64,000 bases of DNA from Deinococcus ficus (GTDB lineage: Bacteria; Deinococcota; Deinococci; Deinococcales; Deinococcaceae): NCBI RefSeq assembly GCF_003444775.1, contig NZ_CP021083.1:1-64000 (forward strand), in the 5' to 3' direction. The stretch's first letter is position 1. Each line of letters opens with the position of its first letter. The position numbers were made by a program, and so were the translations under genes. Shown piece by piece: positions 8,424-17,346 of this stretch. Under the pieces are notes generated by a model, which made no database searches, had not been told where the DNA came from, and was given only the letters and a program-made list of their open reading frames with translations.

Positions 8424-10118
8424 TCAGGCCCTCCAGCCGGGGAAGCCCTCGATGGCGACCAGGGTGGGCCGGGGAATCTTCGTGCCGGGCGCCGCGGCGA
8501 AGGTGCTGGTCAGCTGGTCCAGGCTGGGGCTGTCCTCGCCGGGGTGCTGGATCGCCAGGAACAGCGTCCGGCCGTCCGGGCTGAATACCGGGCCGGTCAT
8601 CTCGGCCTCCACCGGACCCACCGCGAAGCGGTAGGCCTTGCCGGCGTTGGGCCCTTCGGTGGGGAAGAAGAACATGGCGTTGTTGCCGTGGTACGCCTTG
8701 ATGGGGTTGGTGCCCAGGTCGGAGTTGTCCGTGACCATCCACAGGTTCCCGTACGCGTCGAACACCAGGTTGTCCGGGCTGGCGAAACCGCTCTGCGGGC
8801 CGCCGTAGGCGAACACGCCCCACAGGAATTTCAGGGCGCCCGGGTCGCTGCCGGCTTCGGTCCACTTGATGATCTGCCCGAAGAAGTTGCCGTGCTTGCT
8901 GTTGTTCGTCAGCGCGGCGTACACGTCCCCGTTTCGGGGGTGCACCTCGATGTCCTCCGGGCGGTCCACGGGCGTGCCGCCCACGGCCAGCGCGGCGGCG
9001 CGGGCGTCGGCGAGCACCTCGGCCTGGCTGGTGAACAGGGGCTTGTCCCCGTTCCTGGCGTCCTGGAGTTTCTTGTTGCGGTCGTAGTCGAGCAGCACCC
9101 AGGTGCCGTTGCCGAAGTTCGCGACGTACAGGTCCCCGTCGGCCAGCAGGTCGCGGGCCGCAGCGCGGTTTTTCGGGTCGTACTTGCCGCGGCTGACGAA
9201 CTTGTAGATGCAGGCGTCCTGCATGTCGTCGCCCATGTACGCCACGACCCGGCCGTCCTTGGCGAGCACCACAGCGGCGTTCTCGTGCCGGAAACGGCCC
9301 ATTCCGGTGCGTTTCTTCGGAGTCCACGCCGGGTCGAAGGGATCGATCTCCGTCACCCAGCCCTGATGCATGGCCTCGTATCCGCTGCCCTCCCAGGCCT
9401 TCTGGTAGCCGTCCACGTTCTCCTCGCAGGTGAGCAGCGTGCCCCACGGCGTTTGCCCGCCGGAGCAGTTCCCGACCGTGCCCTTGACCGTGGTGGCGCC
9501 CTTCACCACAGCGCTGCCGCGCACCGGGCCGGTCAGCTCGACGTCCGTGAACGCGTCGATGCGGCGGTTGCGGGGGTCCGGCACGACCTTCCACGTGCCG
9601 GCCTCGCGGCGCACGCGGACCACGCTGACGCCCACGTCCTGCATCTCCGCGCGGATCTGCTGCGCGGTGCGCTCCTTGGTGTTGCCGCCCACGAACAGCG
9701 GGTTGACGTACTCGTGGTTGATGGTCAGCAGCGCCTCGGTGCTGCTGCGGCCGCCCTCGAGCAGGTCGATGGGGAAGAAGCCCACGAAGTCGTGGTTGAA
9801 CCCGATGGTGCGGCCGTCGTCCGTGAACTTCTCGCCCCAGGGCGCCAGGACCTGGAAGCGGTACCCGGCCGGCAGGGTGATGGTGTCGGCGGTGGTCGGC
9901 TCGATCATCCGGAAGGGCGGGAAGCTGCGCGGCGCCGCGGCCTGCCCCGTAGGGGAGACGGCCCCGCCGTTGTTCGCCTGTGCCTGCGCGTCACTCAGGG
10001 TGACGGGAAGCGTCACGGCGGCGGCCGCCACGGCCGCGGAGCCCACGGCGGAACGTCGGGTGAGTTTGGTGTCCAGCAGGCGGTGCCAGAAGCTCGTCTC
10101 CACAGGGTGCTGAGTCAT
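8424..10118 (-). CDS. PhoX-family (DUF839) alkaline phosphatase, Tat-exported
   Basis: A 564-aa beta-propeller protein of the PhoX/DUF839 family, Ca/Fe-dependent phosphatases that release phosphate outside the cytoplasm. The N-terminus has a Tat signal (LTRRSAVG, Arg21-Arg22, then an Ala-rich stretch). Family-typical segments include YGGPQSGFASPDNL and FSPDGRTLFLAIQHPGED. The ATG at 10118 is preferred over an upstream TTG at 10127 because a TAGGTT hexamer (10126-10131, minus strand) ends 7 nt before it, matching leaderless starts elsewhere in the window. Some DUF839 proteins are of unknown activity, so phosphatase function is probable rather than shown. Confidence 0.88.
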   Translation of the reverse strand: MTQHPVETSFWHRLLDTKLTRRSAVGSAAVAAAAVTLPVTLSDAQAQANNGGAVSPTGQAAAPRSFPPFRMIEPTTADTITLPAGYRFQVLAPWGEKFTDDGRTIGFNHDFVGFFPIDLLEGGRSSTEALLTINHEYVNPLFVGGNTKERTAQQIRAEMQDVGVSVVRVRREAGTWKVVPDPRNRRIDAFTDVELTGPVRGSAVVKGATTVKGTVGNCSGGQTPWGTLLTCEENVDGYQKAWEGSGYEAMHQGWVTEIDPFDPAWTPKKRTGMGRFRHENAAVVLAKDGRVVAYMGDDMQDACIYKFVSRGKYDPKNRAAARDLLADGDLYVANFGNGTWVLLDYDRNKKLQDARNGDKPLFTSQAEVLADARAAALAVGGTPVDRPEDIEVHPRNGDVYAALTNNSKHGNFFGQIIKWTEAGSDPGALKFLWGVFAYGGPQSGFASPDNLVFDAYGNLWMVTDNSDLGTNPIKAYHGNNAMFFFPTEGPNAGKAYRFAVGPVEAEMTGPVFSPDGRTLFLAIQHPGEDSPSLDQLTSTFAAAPGTKIPRPTLVAIEGFPGWRA

Positions 10119-10125
10119 GAAGCCC

Positions 10126-10131
10126 AACCTA
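10126..10131 (-). promoter_or_regulatory. Leaderless -10 hexamer TAGGTT for the PhoX-family gene
   Basis: TAGGTT on the minus strand ends 7 nt before the ATG at 10118. It matches the TANNNT-N6/7-start pattern seen at several other genes here. No convincing -35 box is visible. Confidence 0.45.
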
Positions 10132-10194
10132 AGGAGCGGCTGTCAGGTTTTGTTCAGGCTCTCACATTCCAGCAAGCGCCCACGCCATGCCCCT

Positions 10195-12600
10195 TCAGGC
10201 CCGGGCCTTCTCCGGAACCCCAGGCAATAGCAGCGCGTCCACGCTGGCCGCCGGGCCGGGCCGCGCCAGGTAGAAACCCTGCACCAGGTGCACGCCCAGC
10301 GTCTTCATCAGGTCCAGCTGCTCCGGCGTTTCCACGCCCTCGGCGATCACCTCGAAATTCAGCGCGTGAATGAAGGTCGTCAGGGCCTCCGCGACGCGGC
10401 GCTCGCGCGGGCTGTCCTGGGCGCCCTGCGTGATGCGCCGGTCCAGTTTGATCACCTGTGCCGGGAAATCCAGCAGGTACAGCAGCGTGCCCTGCCCCAT
10501 GCCGAAATCGTCCAGGGCCAGGCGCACGCCGACCTCCCGCAGGTGCAGCAGCTGCTCTGTGACCTGCCGCACGTCGATCAGCACGGCCCGCTCGGTGATT
10601 TCCAGTTCCAGCTGCTCCCCGCGCAGCCCGTGGCGTTCCAGGGCCGCCTGCACCGCCACGCTGAAGCCCGGGTCGGCCAGCTGCGCCAGGCAGATGTTCA
10701 CCGCCATGCGCCCCCGCCATCCGCGCGCCTGCCACCGCGCGAGCTGCGTCAGCGCCTGGTCCAGCGCCCACAACCCCACCGGGCCGATCAGCGGCGAGGC
10801 CTCCAGCACCGGGATGAAGCGGTCCGGCGGCACGCGGCCCAGCTCCGGGTCGGTCCAGCGCATCAGCGCCTCCACCGCCACCACCCGGTGATCGGTCAGG
10901 TCGAACAGCGGCTGGTAGTGCAGGCCCAGGTCCCCGCGGGCCAGGGCGCCCTCCAGGCGGGTCAGGAGCGCCTGGTCCGGGTCCGGTTCGTCCGCCTGGA
11001 ACAGGCGGTACCCCCGCGCGCTGCTGCGTTTCGCCTGGAACATCGCCAGGTCCGCGCAGCGGCGCAGCTCGCCGGCCTCGCGGGCGTGGTCGGGGTACAG
11101 GGACACGCCGATGGACGCCGTGACCCGCACGGCCTGCCCGTCCACGGTCATGGGGGGCCGCAGGGCCTGCAGGAGGTCCTGCGCCACGCGCACCGGGTCC
11201 CGGCCGCCCGCGAGGTCCGCCAGGACCATGAACTCGTCGCCGCCCTGGCGGGCGAGCCGGTCCTCGGTGCCCAGCGCCGACTGCAGCCGGGCCGCCACCT
11301 GCCGCAGCAGGTCGTCGCCGGCGTGCTGCCCGCAGCGGTCGTTGATCGCCTTGAAACTGTCCAGGTCGATGAACAGCAGCGCGAACCGCCCCTGCCGCAG
11401 CGCCGCTTCTCCGATCGCCTGAGTCAGCTGCGCCTCGAACAGCCGCCGGTTGGGCAGGCCCGTCAGCGAGTCGTGGTTCACCTGATGCGACAGCTGCTGG
11501 CGGCTGAGCTCCAGTTCCCCCGTGAACGCCTGCAGGGACCGGGTGAGCTGCGCGTTGTCCTGAATGGTCACGGCCTGCCGGGCCACCACCAGCAGGAGAA
11601 TCAGCACCGCGCCCAGGTGCACGCCGTACGCGCCGAACTCGTGTTCCGCCGAGACCCACAGTTGCAGGATGCCGGCCGCCACGGCCGCCAGGTACGGCAG
11701 CGCCGCCGCGAGCCGCGTCGCCCGGGCCGCCAGCCGCTCCTGCAGGCCCCCCGGCCCACGGCGGGTGGGTGCGGCGGGGTCCGGGGCGTGCCCGCTCACC
11801 TGGTACTGCCAGGCGCCCAGGGCCAGCAGGCTGTACGCCACGGTGAAGACCAGGTCCACCGGATGGCCCTCGTGGTACGTACCCAGGCTGTTCAGCACCA
11901 GGAACCCCAGGTCCGCGCCGATCATGGCGGCCAGCCCCAGCATGAACCACACCAGGTGCCGTTCGGGCCGCCGGCCGTGCAGCACCGCCAGCACCACCAG
12001 CGTCAGCAGCACCAGGTCCGCGGCCGGGTACGCCAGGCCGGTCAGCCGCACGAGCAGGGGCCCGCCCGACCCGACGATCTGCGCGACCGCCGCCCACCAC
12101 AGGTACACGCTCACTGCGCCCACCACGATCAGGGTGTCCAGCCCCAGGCGCCGCAGCCGCCAGGGCCCCAGGCCGTCCAGGGTGGCGCGCGCCAGCGCCC
12201 AGCCCAGGAACGGGTACGCGAGCAGGTACGCCACGTCCGCCACCGACGGGAAGGGCGGCAGCGCCGTGAACATCTCCAGGTACGCCCACAGCGTGTCCCC
12301 CAGGGCGTGCAGGCCCAGGCCCACAGTCAGGGGCAGCAGCACGTCCCGCAGCGGACGCGCGGCTCGGCGCAGCGCCACGGCCGACAGCGCGAACCCCGCG
12401 TAGATGGCGGGCAGGTACAGCACGTTCGAGTACGTGGTGACGTCCTGCGGCCCGCCCCACGGCCAGGCGATCCAGGCGGCGTACAGCAGCGCGCCCAGCG
12501 CCATCAGGGTGGCCAGCACCCGGGGCAGCCAGGGGCCGGTCGCGCCAGGTCCAGTTCGGGCCGGGCGCAGCGTGGAGGGGGATTCAGGGCTGATGGTCAA
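10195..12600 (-). CDS. Membrane-bound GGDEF-EAL c-di-GMP enzyme
   Basis: An 801-aa protein with an N-terminal block of about 8-10 transmembrane helices (residues ~25-330), then a GGDEF domain with an intact GGDEF motif (RQGGDEFMVL) and an EAL domain with the main metal and catalytic residues (VEALMRW, AVNICL, ELEITE, DDFGMGQ, IKLDR, EGVETPEQ, QGFYL). The residues before GGDEF read GTEDRLARQ, so the RxxD inhibitory site is absent. It may make or degrade c-di-GMP; the direction cannot be read. I chose TTG at 12600 because AAGGGAG (12606-12612) is correctly spaced upstream. An in-frame start further upstream (12675) is possible. Confidence 0.88.
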   Translation of the reverse strand: MTISPESPSTLRPARTGPGATGPWLPRVLATLMALGALLYAAWIAWPWGGPQDVTTYSNVLYLPAIYAGFALSAVALRRAARPLRDVLLPLTVGLGLHALGDTLWAYLEMFTALPPFPSVADVAYLLAYPFLGWALARATLDGLGPWRLRRLGLDTLIVVGAVSVYLWWAAVAQIVGSGGPLLVRLTGLAYPAADLVLLTLVVLAVLHGRRPERHLVWFMLGLAAMIGADLGFLVLNSLGTYHEGHPVDLVFTVAYSLLALGAWQYQVSGHAPDPAAPTRRGPGGLQERLAARATRLAAALPYLAAVAAGILQLWVSAEHEFGAYGVHLGAVLILLLVVARQAVTIQDNAQLTRSLQAFTGELELSRQQLSHQVNHDSLTGLPNRRLFEAQLTQAIGEAALRQGRFALLFIDLDSFKAINDRCGQHAGDDLLRQVAARLQSALGTEDRLARQGGDEFMVLADLAGGRDPVRVAQDLLQALRPPMTVDGQAVRVTASIGVSLYPDHAREAGELRRCADLAMFQAKRSSARGYRLFQADEPDPDQALLTRLEGALARGDLGLHYQPLFDLTDHRVVAVEALMRWTDPELGRVPPDRFIPVLEASPLIGPVGLWALDQALTQLARWQARGWRGRMAVNICLAQLADPGFSVAVQAALERHGLRGEQLELEITERAVLIDVRQVTEQLLHLREVGVRLALDDFGMGQGTLLYLLDFPAQVIKLDRRITQGAQDSPRERRVAEALTTFIHALNFEVIAEGVETPEQLDLMKTLGVHLVQGFYLARPGPAASVDALLLPGVPEKARA

Positions 12601-12718
12601 GACGGCTCCCTTGCAAGGCGGCCCTGCCGGCACCGGCAAAGCGCGATTCACGGAGTCTAGTCCCCGCGGCCTCACAGGGGCGTGACACGCCTGCCCCGCC
12701 CCCCGCCGTCCTCAGCCC

Positions 12719-13744
12719 TTAACCGTCGCAGGCGTGCACGGCCTGGTCCCGGCCCGCTTCCTTGGCGGCGTACAGCCGCCGGTCGGCCAGCCGCACGAGG
12801 TCCTCCCGGCTGCGCGCCTCGCTCACGGCGGCCACGCCGATGCTGACGGTCATCGGCGGAATGCCCGCGAGCCGGGCCGTGCGGAACCTTTCCAGGATCC
12901 GGCCCGCGACCGTCACGCCCGTTTCCAGCCCCTGACCGGGCAGCAGGATCATGAATTCCTCCCCGCCCCAGCGGCCCACCAGGTCCCCGTCCCGCAGGCA
13001 GTCCTGCATCAGGCGCGCGGCGGCCTTCAGGGCCCGGTCGCCCACCTGGTGACCGAACCCGTCGTTCACCGCCTTGAAGTGATCCAGGTCGAGCACGAGC
13101 AGCACGCCGCGGCGCCCCGGTTCCTGCATCAGCGAGGCGAGCTGCTCGTCCATGAAGCGGCGGCTCAGGGCGCCGGTCAGTTCGTCGTGCCGCACCTGCC
13201 GTTCCAGGCGGGCGTTCCACACCCTCGTCTGCTGGATCGGGTGCCCGTGCAGGGCCAGGTACGCGCCCAGCGCCATGATCAGGAGCACCAGCACCAGCAG
13301 CGCGACCTCCGTCTCGCCCGACAGGACGTACATCAGGCCGTACAGCCCCATGACCAGGGCGTTCAGCCAGCGGGCCTGGCGGTACGGCACGAACGTGAAC
13401 GCCGCCAGAGCCATCATCACGACCGTCAGGGTCATCCACTGATCCAGGCCCTGGCGCAGGTGCGCGGCCAGCAGCAGGGCGCGCAGCGTCCACGCCCCGA
13501 TCAGACCCACGAACATCACCGGCACCCGGGCGCGCAGGGCCGCGTGGTGGTTCGCTCCCCAGATCAGCAGGCTGGCCAGCAGCCCCGCCAGGTTCGCGTG
13601 CAGCAGTCCGGTGTCCGGTCCGCGGGCGACTTCCAGCGTGGTGAAGGTGTGAAACGCCACGGAGATGAGGGCCAGCAGGTCCAGGAGGCGGTGGTCGGGC
13701 ACGGCTCCCGGGGGTGAGGGTCGGTCCTTGGCACCTGAGGTCAT
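12719..13744 (-). CDS. Membrane diguanylate cyclase (GGDEF only)
   Basis: A 341-aa protein with about six transmembrane helices in residues ~10-170 and a C-terminal GGDEF domain. The active site reads GGEEF (GRWGGEEFMILL), a functional variant, and an RDGD I-site precedes it by five residues, so product inhibition is likely. It synthesises c-di-GMP from two GTP. The start is uncertain between ATG 13744 and ATG 13756. It is flanked by two other GGDEF genes on the same strand. Confidence 0.86.
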   Translation of the reverse strand: MTSGAKDRPSPPGAVPDHRLLDLLALISVAFHTFTTLEVARGPDTGLLHANLAGLLASLLIWGANHHAALRARVPVMFVGLIGAWTLRALLLAAHLRQGLDQWMTLTVVMMALAAFTFVPYRQARWLNALVMGLYGLMYVLSGETEVALLVLVLLIMALGAYLALHGHPIQQTRVWNARLERQVRHDELTGALSRRFMDEQLASLMQEPGRRGVLLVLDLDHFKAVNDGFGHQVGDRALKAAARLMQDCLRDGDLVGRWGGEEFMILLPGQGLETGVTVAGRILERFRTARLAGIPPMTVSIGVAAVSEARSREDLVRLADRRLYAAKEAGRDQAVHACDG

Positions 13745-13850
13745 GCGAACTCTCATCCTCACGCACCGGCCCCGCTTAACGCTGCGAGCCACATGAGGGG
13801 ACGCGCAAGGCGGCCAGGGAAGACGGGGTGCCTCCCGCCCCAACAGTCAC

Positions 13851-16337
13851 TCAAGACACCTGTTCCAGGCCCGGCACGGCGCCCCAGCGGTCGCTGCGCA
13901 GATGCTCCTCCTCGTGCAGGTAGGCAGCCGCCTCACCGGCAGGCAGGGGGCGGGCCATCAGGTACCCCTGCACACTGTCGCAGGCCATCTCGCTGAGCAG
14001 CGCGTGCTGTTCGGGCGTCTCCACCCCCTCGGCCGTCACGCGCATGTTCAGGCTGTGCGCGAGGCTGACCATCGCGTCGATCAGGACCCGCGCGGAGCCG
14101 GAGCCCGCCGCCCCCTGGGCGTCCTGCACGAAGGACCGGTCGATCTTCAGGATGTCCACCTGCAGCTGGCGCAACAGACTCAGGCTGCTCTGCCCGGTGC
14201 CGAAGTCGTCCAGGGCCACCCGGACGCCCAGCGCCCGCAGCCCGGCGAGCTGCCCGGCGGCGTTCCCGCGGTGCCCCAGGACGGCACTCTCGGTCAGTTC
14301 CAACACCAGCTGTCCGGGGGGCAGGCCGGCGTCCTGCAGCGCGTCCTGCACCGTCCCAAGAAATCCGGCGTCCTCGAGTTGCAGGGCGCTGACGTTCACG
14401 CTCATGGTCAGGCCGCGGTCGGTGGCCTGCCACTCGCCCGCCTGCCGGCACGCCTCGCGGAGCACCCAGGCGCCCAGCGGCACGATCAGGCCGCTGTCCT
14501 CGGCCACGCCGATGAATCTCCCGGGCGGCAGCAGACCCTGCCGGGGGTGACGCCACCGCACCAGGGCCTCGTACCCCACCAGCCGGCGCGTGCGGGCATC
14601 GAACTGCGCCTGGTAATGCAGGACGAGCTGGTCCTCCCGGATCGCCGCGCGCAGGTCCTCCTCCATCGCGGCGCGCTCCAGGGTGTCCTGCCCCATGGCG
14701 GGCTGGAAGGTGCGCACGCCGTTCTTGCCGCCCTGCTTGGCGCGGTACATGGCGATGTCGGCATGCTTCTGCAAGGTGGTGACGTCCAGCCCGTCGGCCG
14801 GGGCGACAGCCACGCCGATTGAGCCGGTGACGTGCAGCGTGTGCCCGCTCACCTGCACGGGGCGCGCCAGGTCCTGCAGCACCTTGTGCGCCACGCGCTC
14901 GGCGTCCGCGGGGCTGCGCAGGCCGTGCAGGAGGACCGTGAACTCGTCCCCGCCCATGCGCGCCACCAGGTCCCCGGAGCGCACCACCAGGGTCAGGCGC
15001 CGCGCGATCTCCTTGAGCAGCTCGTCGCCGACGTCGTGGCCGAGCGTGTCGTTCACCTGCTTGAAGCGGTCCAGGTCGATGAACAGCATCCCGAACGGCG
15101 CCTCGTGCACGTTCTGCAGCGCCCGCTCGGCCGCCGCCTGGAAGTGCGCGCGGTTGGCCAGGCCGGTCAGTGTGTCGTGCGTGGCGCGGTACGCCAGGGT
15201 TTCCTGCGCCGCCTGCAACGCCGTGTTCGCCTGGGTCAGTTCCGTGCTGCGGCGCCGCTCCGCCAGGGCCTCCTGCCGCAGGAACTCCATCTGCATCTGC
15301 ACGCCCAGCACCTGCGCCTTGCGTTCCACCGCCTCGGCCCGCAGCGCCTGATCCAGGTCCTGGCAGACCTGCAGCGCCCGGTACGCCTCGGGCCACTGTT
15401 CCCGGGCGGCGTACACTTGGCTGAGGTGGCCGAGCGCGGTGCGGCGCAGCGGGGTGATGTTGTGCTGCTCGGCGTCGTGCAGCGCCAGCTGGAACTGCTC
15501 GTGCGCCTCGTCCAGGCGCCCGGTCGCCATCAGCGCCTGCCCGTAGAACACCCGCACGTACACCACGTGCTCCCGGTCGTTGACCTCCAGCGCCAGGGGC
15601 AGCAGCGCCTCGGCCTGCCGGACCGCCTCGGTCAGCTGGCCGGTGTCCGTCAGGCAGGGCAGCATCCACACCCGCAGCACCACCTCGTGCTGCCGGAAGC
15701 CGAGGGCCTGCACGTCGGGCAGGTGCGCGGTCGCCAGGTCCAGGGCCTCGGCCAGCCGCCCCGTGTGGTAGTACGCCCGCACCGTGTTGATCATGGATGA
15801 GGACAGCGCCAGGGGCAGGTCGGCCTTCCGGGCCAGCGCGGTCACTTCCTGGAAGGCCTCCATCGCCACCTGGTAGTCGCCCAGGTCGGCGTGGATCAGG
15901 CCCACGTTCCCTAGTGTCCGGGCGCGGCCGGCGTCGTCCCCGTGCGCCTGGGAGATGTTCAGGCTGGTCTGGTAGTGTTCCATGCCGCGGCCGTAATGCC
16001 CCAGCGCCACGGCGCACAGCCCCAGGTTGTTCGCGATGCGGGCCGCGATGAGGTCGCCGGGCACCCGGTCGGCGGCGCGCTGCGCCTCGGTGAGCAGCTC
16101 CGTGGCCGTCTGAAACTGCGACCGGAAGTAGAAGGTGGCCGCCAGCAGCGTCAGGGCCAGCGCTTCCCGCGCGTCGTCCTTCAGCGCGGCCGCCAGGGCG
16201 TGCGCCTGACGCAGCAGCACCTCGGCCTGCGCGGCGTCCGACACCACCATCGGCTCGGCCGCCTGCAGCAGCTCACTCAGGTGCGCGGCGTCCCCCACAC
16301 CGGCGGGGTGCAACTGGAGGAACGGGGCGGTGGACAT
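13851..16337 (-). CDS. TPR-GGDEF-EAL cytoplasmic c-di-GMP enzyme (copy 1)
   Basis: An 828-aa soluble protein. Residues ~10-340 form tetratricopeptide repeats, then a short coiled segment, a GGDEF domain (RMGGDEFTVLL with an RSGD I-site) and an EAL domain with complete catalytic residues (YEALVRW, SVNVSALQ, LELTES, DDFGTGQSSL, KIDRSFV, EGVETPEQ, QGYLMARP). The TPR part probably senses a partner protein. A close paralogue is encoded at 33599-36037. The ATG at 16337 lies 6 nt after TACGCT, fitting a leaderless promoter. Confidence 0.9.
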   Translation of the reverse strand: MSTAPFLQLHPAGVGDAAHLSELLQAAEPMVVSDAAQAEVLLRQAHALAAALKDDAREALALTLLAATFYFRSQFQTATELLTEAQRAADRVPGDLIAARIANNLGLCAVALGHYGRGMEHYQTSLNISQAHGDDAGRARTLGNVGLIHADLGDYQVAMEAFQEVTALARKADLPLALSSSMINTVRAYYHTGRLAEALDLATAHLPDVQALGFRQHEVVLRVWMLPCLTDTGQLTEAVRQAEALLPLALEVNDREHVVYVRVFYGQALMATGRLDEAHEQFQLALHDAEQHNITPLRRTALGHLSQVYAAREQWPEAYRALQVCQDLDQALRAEAVERKAQVLGVQMQMEFLRQEALAERRRSTELTQANTALQAAQETLAYRATHDTLTGLANRAHFQAAAERALQNVHEAPFGMLFIDLDRFKQVNDTLGHDVGDELLKEIARRLTLVVRSGDLVARMGGDEFTVLLHGLRSPADAERVAHKVLQDLARPVQVSGHTLHVTGSIGVAVAPADGLDVTTLQKHADIAMYRAKQGGKNGVRTFQPAMGQDTLERAAMEEDLRAAIREDQLVLHYQAQFDARTRRLVGYEALVRWRHPRQGLLPPGRFIGVAEDSGLIVPLGAWVLREACRQAGEWQATDRGLTMSVNVSALQLEDAGFLGTVQDALQDAGLPPGQLVLELTESAVLGHRGNAAGQLAGLRALGVRVALDDFGTGQSSLSLLRQLQVDILKIDRSFVQDAQGAAGSGSARVLIDAMVSLAHSLNMRVTAEGVETPEQHALLSEMACDSVQGYLMARPLPAGEAAAYLHEEEHLRSDRWGAVPGLEQVS

Positions 16338-16343
16338 GCGCGC

Positions 16344-16349
16344 AGCGTA
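16344..16349 (-). promoter_or_regulatory. Leaderless -10 hexamer TACGCT
   Basis: TACGCT on the minus strand ends exactly 6 nt before the ATG at 16337. No ribosome binding site is present in the gap (GCGCGC), supporting a leaderless transcript. Confidence 0.45.
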
Positions 16350-16422
16350 CCCAGCGGCGTCTTACCGCACTCTTCCCGGGCGCGGGCCGGGAAACGTGAA
16401 GACCCCGGCGCGCGCCCGGGGC

Positions 16423-16842
16423 TCAGGGCAGGGGAGAGGGCCGCGTCATGCGGCTGCGGATGACCTGAAGCATGGCGCCCAGCTGCTCCACCAGGGCCGC
16501 CTGGGTCAGGGGTTTGACGAAGTACCCGTCGGCGGCAAGGTCGGCCGCCTGGGCGCGGTCCACCTCGGCGGCCGAGGTGGTGAGGACCAGGATGGGCAGG
16601 TGAAGCCACTCCCGGCGGGCCCGCAGGGCATGAATGAGCTCGAAACCGTTGCGGCCGGGCATGTTCAGGTCAGTGATCACGGCGTCCTGCGTCACCTCGC
16701 CGCGCTCCAGCGACGCGAGGAACTGGTCGGCGTCCAGGAAATGCTGGCTGCGCACAGGCACCGCAAGGTCCCCCACCGCCTCCTGGATCAAGAAGTGCTC
16801 CGCCTCGTTGTCATCCACGAAGGTCAGGGAGAAGCCGGACAT
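16423..16842 (-). CDS. Single-domain response regulator (CheY-like receiver)
   Basis: A 139-aa stand-alone receiver domain. It has the acidic pair in FVDDNE (D10, D11), the phospho-acceptor Asp in VITDLNMPG (D58), a switch Thr/Ser in LVLTTSA and the conserved Lys in GYFVKPLT. There is no output domain, so it acts through protein contacts, as in Rcp1-type regulators. It lies just upstream of the TPR-GGDEF-EAL gene on the same strand, which makes that protein a possible target. TAGGGT ends 6 nt before the ATG. Confidence 0.9.
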   Translation of the reverse strand: MSGFSLTFVDDNEAEHFLIQEAVGDLAVPVRSQHFLDADQFLASLERGEVTQDAVITDLNMPGRNGFELIHALRARREWLHLPILVLTTSAAEVDRAQAADLAADGYFVKPLTQAALVEQLGAMLQVIRSRMTRPSPLP

Positions 16843-16848
16843 CCCCTG

Positions 16849-16854
16849 ACCCTA
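16849..16854 (-). promoter_or_regulatory. Leaderless -10 hexamer TAGGGT
   Basis: TAGGGT on the minus strand lies 6 nt before the ATG of the response regulator at 16842. The gap CAGGGG could also serve as a weak ribosome site. Confidence 0.4.
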
Positions 16855-16913
16855 TCCCACCCCGGCCTTGTTGACCTGACCGGTTCCTGAACGCTGCGGG
16901 CCCGCGCTGGCCG

Positions 16914-17117
16914 TTACAGGATTTCCAGCAGCTGATGGTGATCCACGTTCAGGCGCACGGCATCGTCCACGCGGTCGATCAGCGTCAGGGGAATGAAGTG
17001 CCGGCGGCCGTCGTCGAGGGGGGCAGTGACGAGGTACTCGCGCTCGGTGAACTCGGCGGTGCCGTGAACGACGTTGTCGGTGCAGATGATCGGTAAGCCG
17101 GGGGTGATGTTGTCCAT
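16914..17117 (-). CDS. 67-aa PRC-barrel/DUF2171-like protein (copy 1)
   Basis: A small acidic protein resembling DUF2171/PRC-barrel domains, with GLPIICTDN, EYLVTAPLDDGRRHFIPL and IDRVDDAVRLNV forming a likely small beta-barrel. The start at 17117 has a strong AAGGAG site 5 nt upstream. A paralogue of identical length (61159-61362) shares about two thirds of its residues by eye. PRC-barrel domains often bind RNA or other proteins, but no role is known here. Confidence 0.75.
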   Translation of the reverse strand: MDNITPGLPIICTDNVVHGTAEFTEREYLVTAPLDDGRRHFIPLTLIDRVDDAVRLNVDHHQLLEIL

Positions 17118-17308
17118 AACGCTCCTTTCAGGCCGGCCCGAGGGGGATTTCCCGAACGAGGAGAAAGCGTGCCGCCCATGCCCGAGGCCCAGGCATGCTA
17201 GCCCCGCAGACTGCGCGCCCGGGCGAGAACCGTGCAGACCTCCCCTTAACGGATCACGTCTGGCACGGGCCGCATTCCTCAGGCGGATGGCGACGCGGCC
17301 CAGGGAAA

Positions 17309-17332
17309 GGCGGGGGCTGCTCTGCCCCCGCC
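17309..17332 (-). terminator. Terminator of the peptidoglycan-binding peptidase gene
   Basis: A perfect 9-bp stem (GGCGGGGGC at 17309-17317, GCCCCCGCC at 17324-17332) with a 6-nt loop, followed on the minus strand by TTTCCC. It sits 15 nt past the stop at 17347. Confidence 0.7.
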
Positions 17333-17346
17333 ACTCAGTCCCATGC

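Noticed and set aside
10288..12660. 790-codon plus-strand frame opposite the GGDEF-EAL gene
   Set aside because: Its product is dominated by Q, R, H and P with no known motif. The minus-strand gene has complete GGDEF and EAL motifs.
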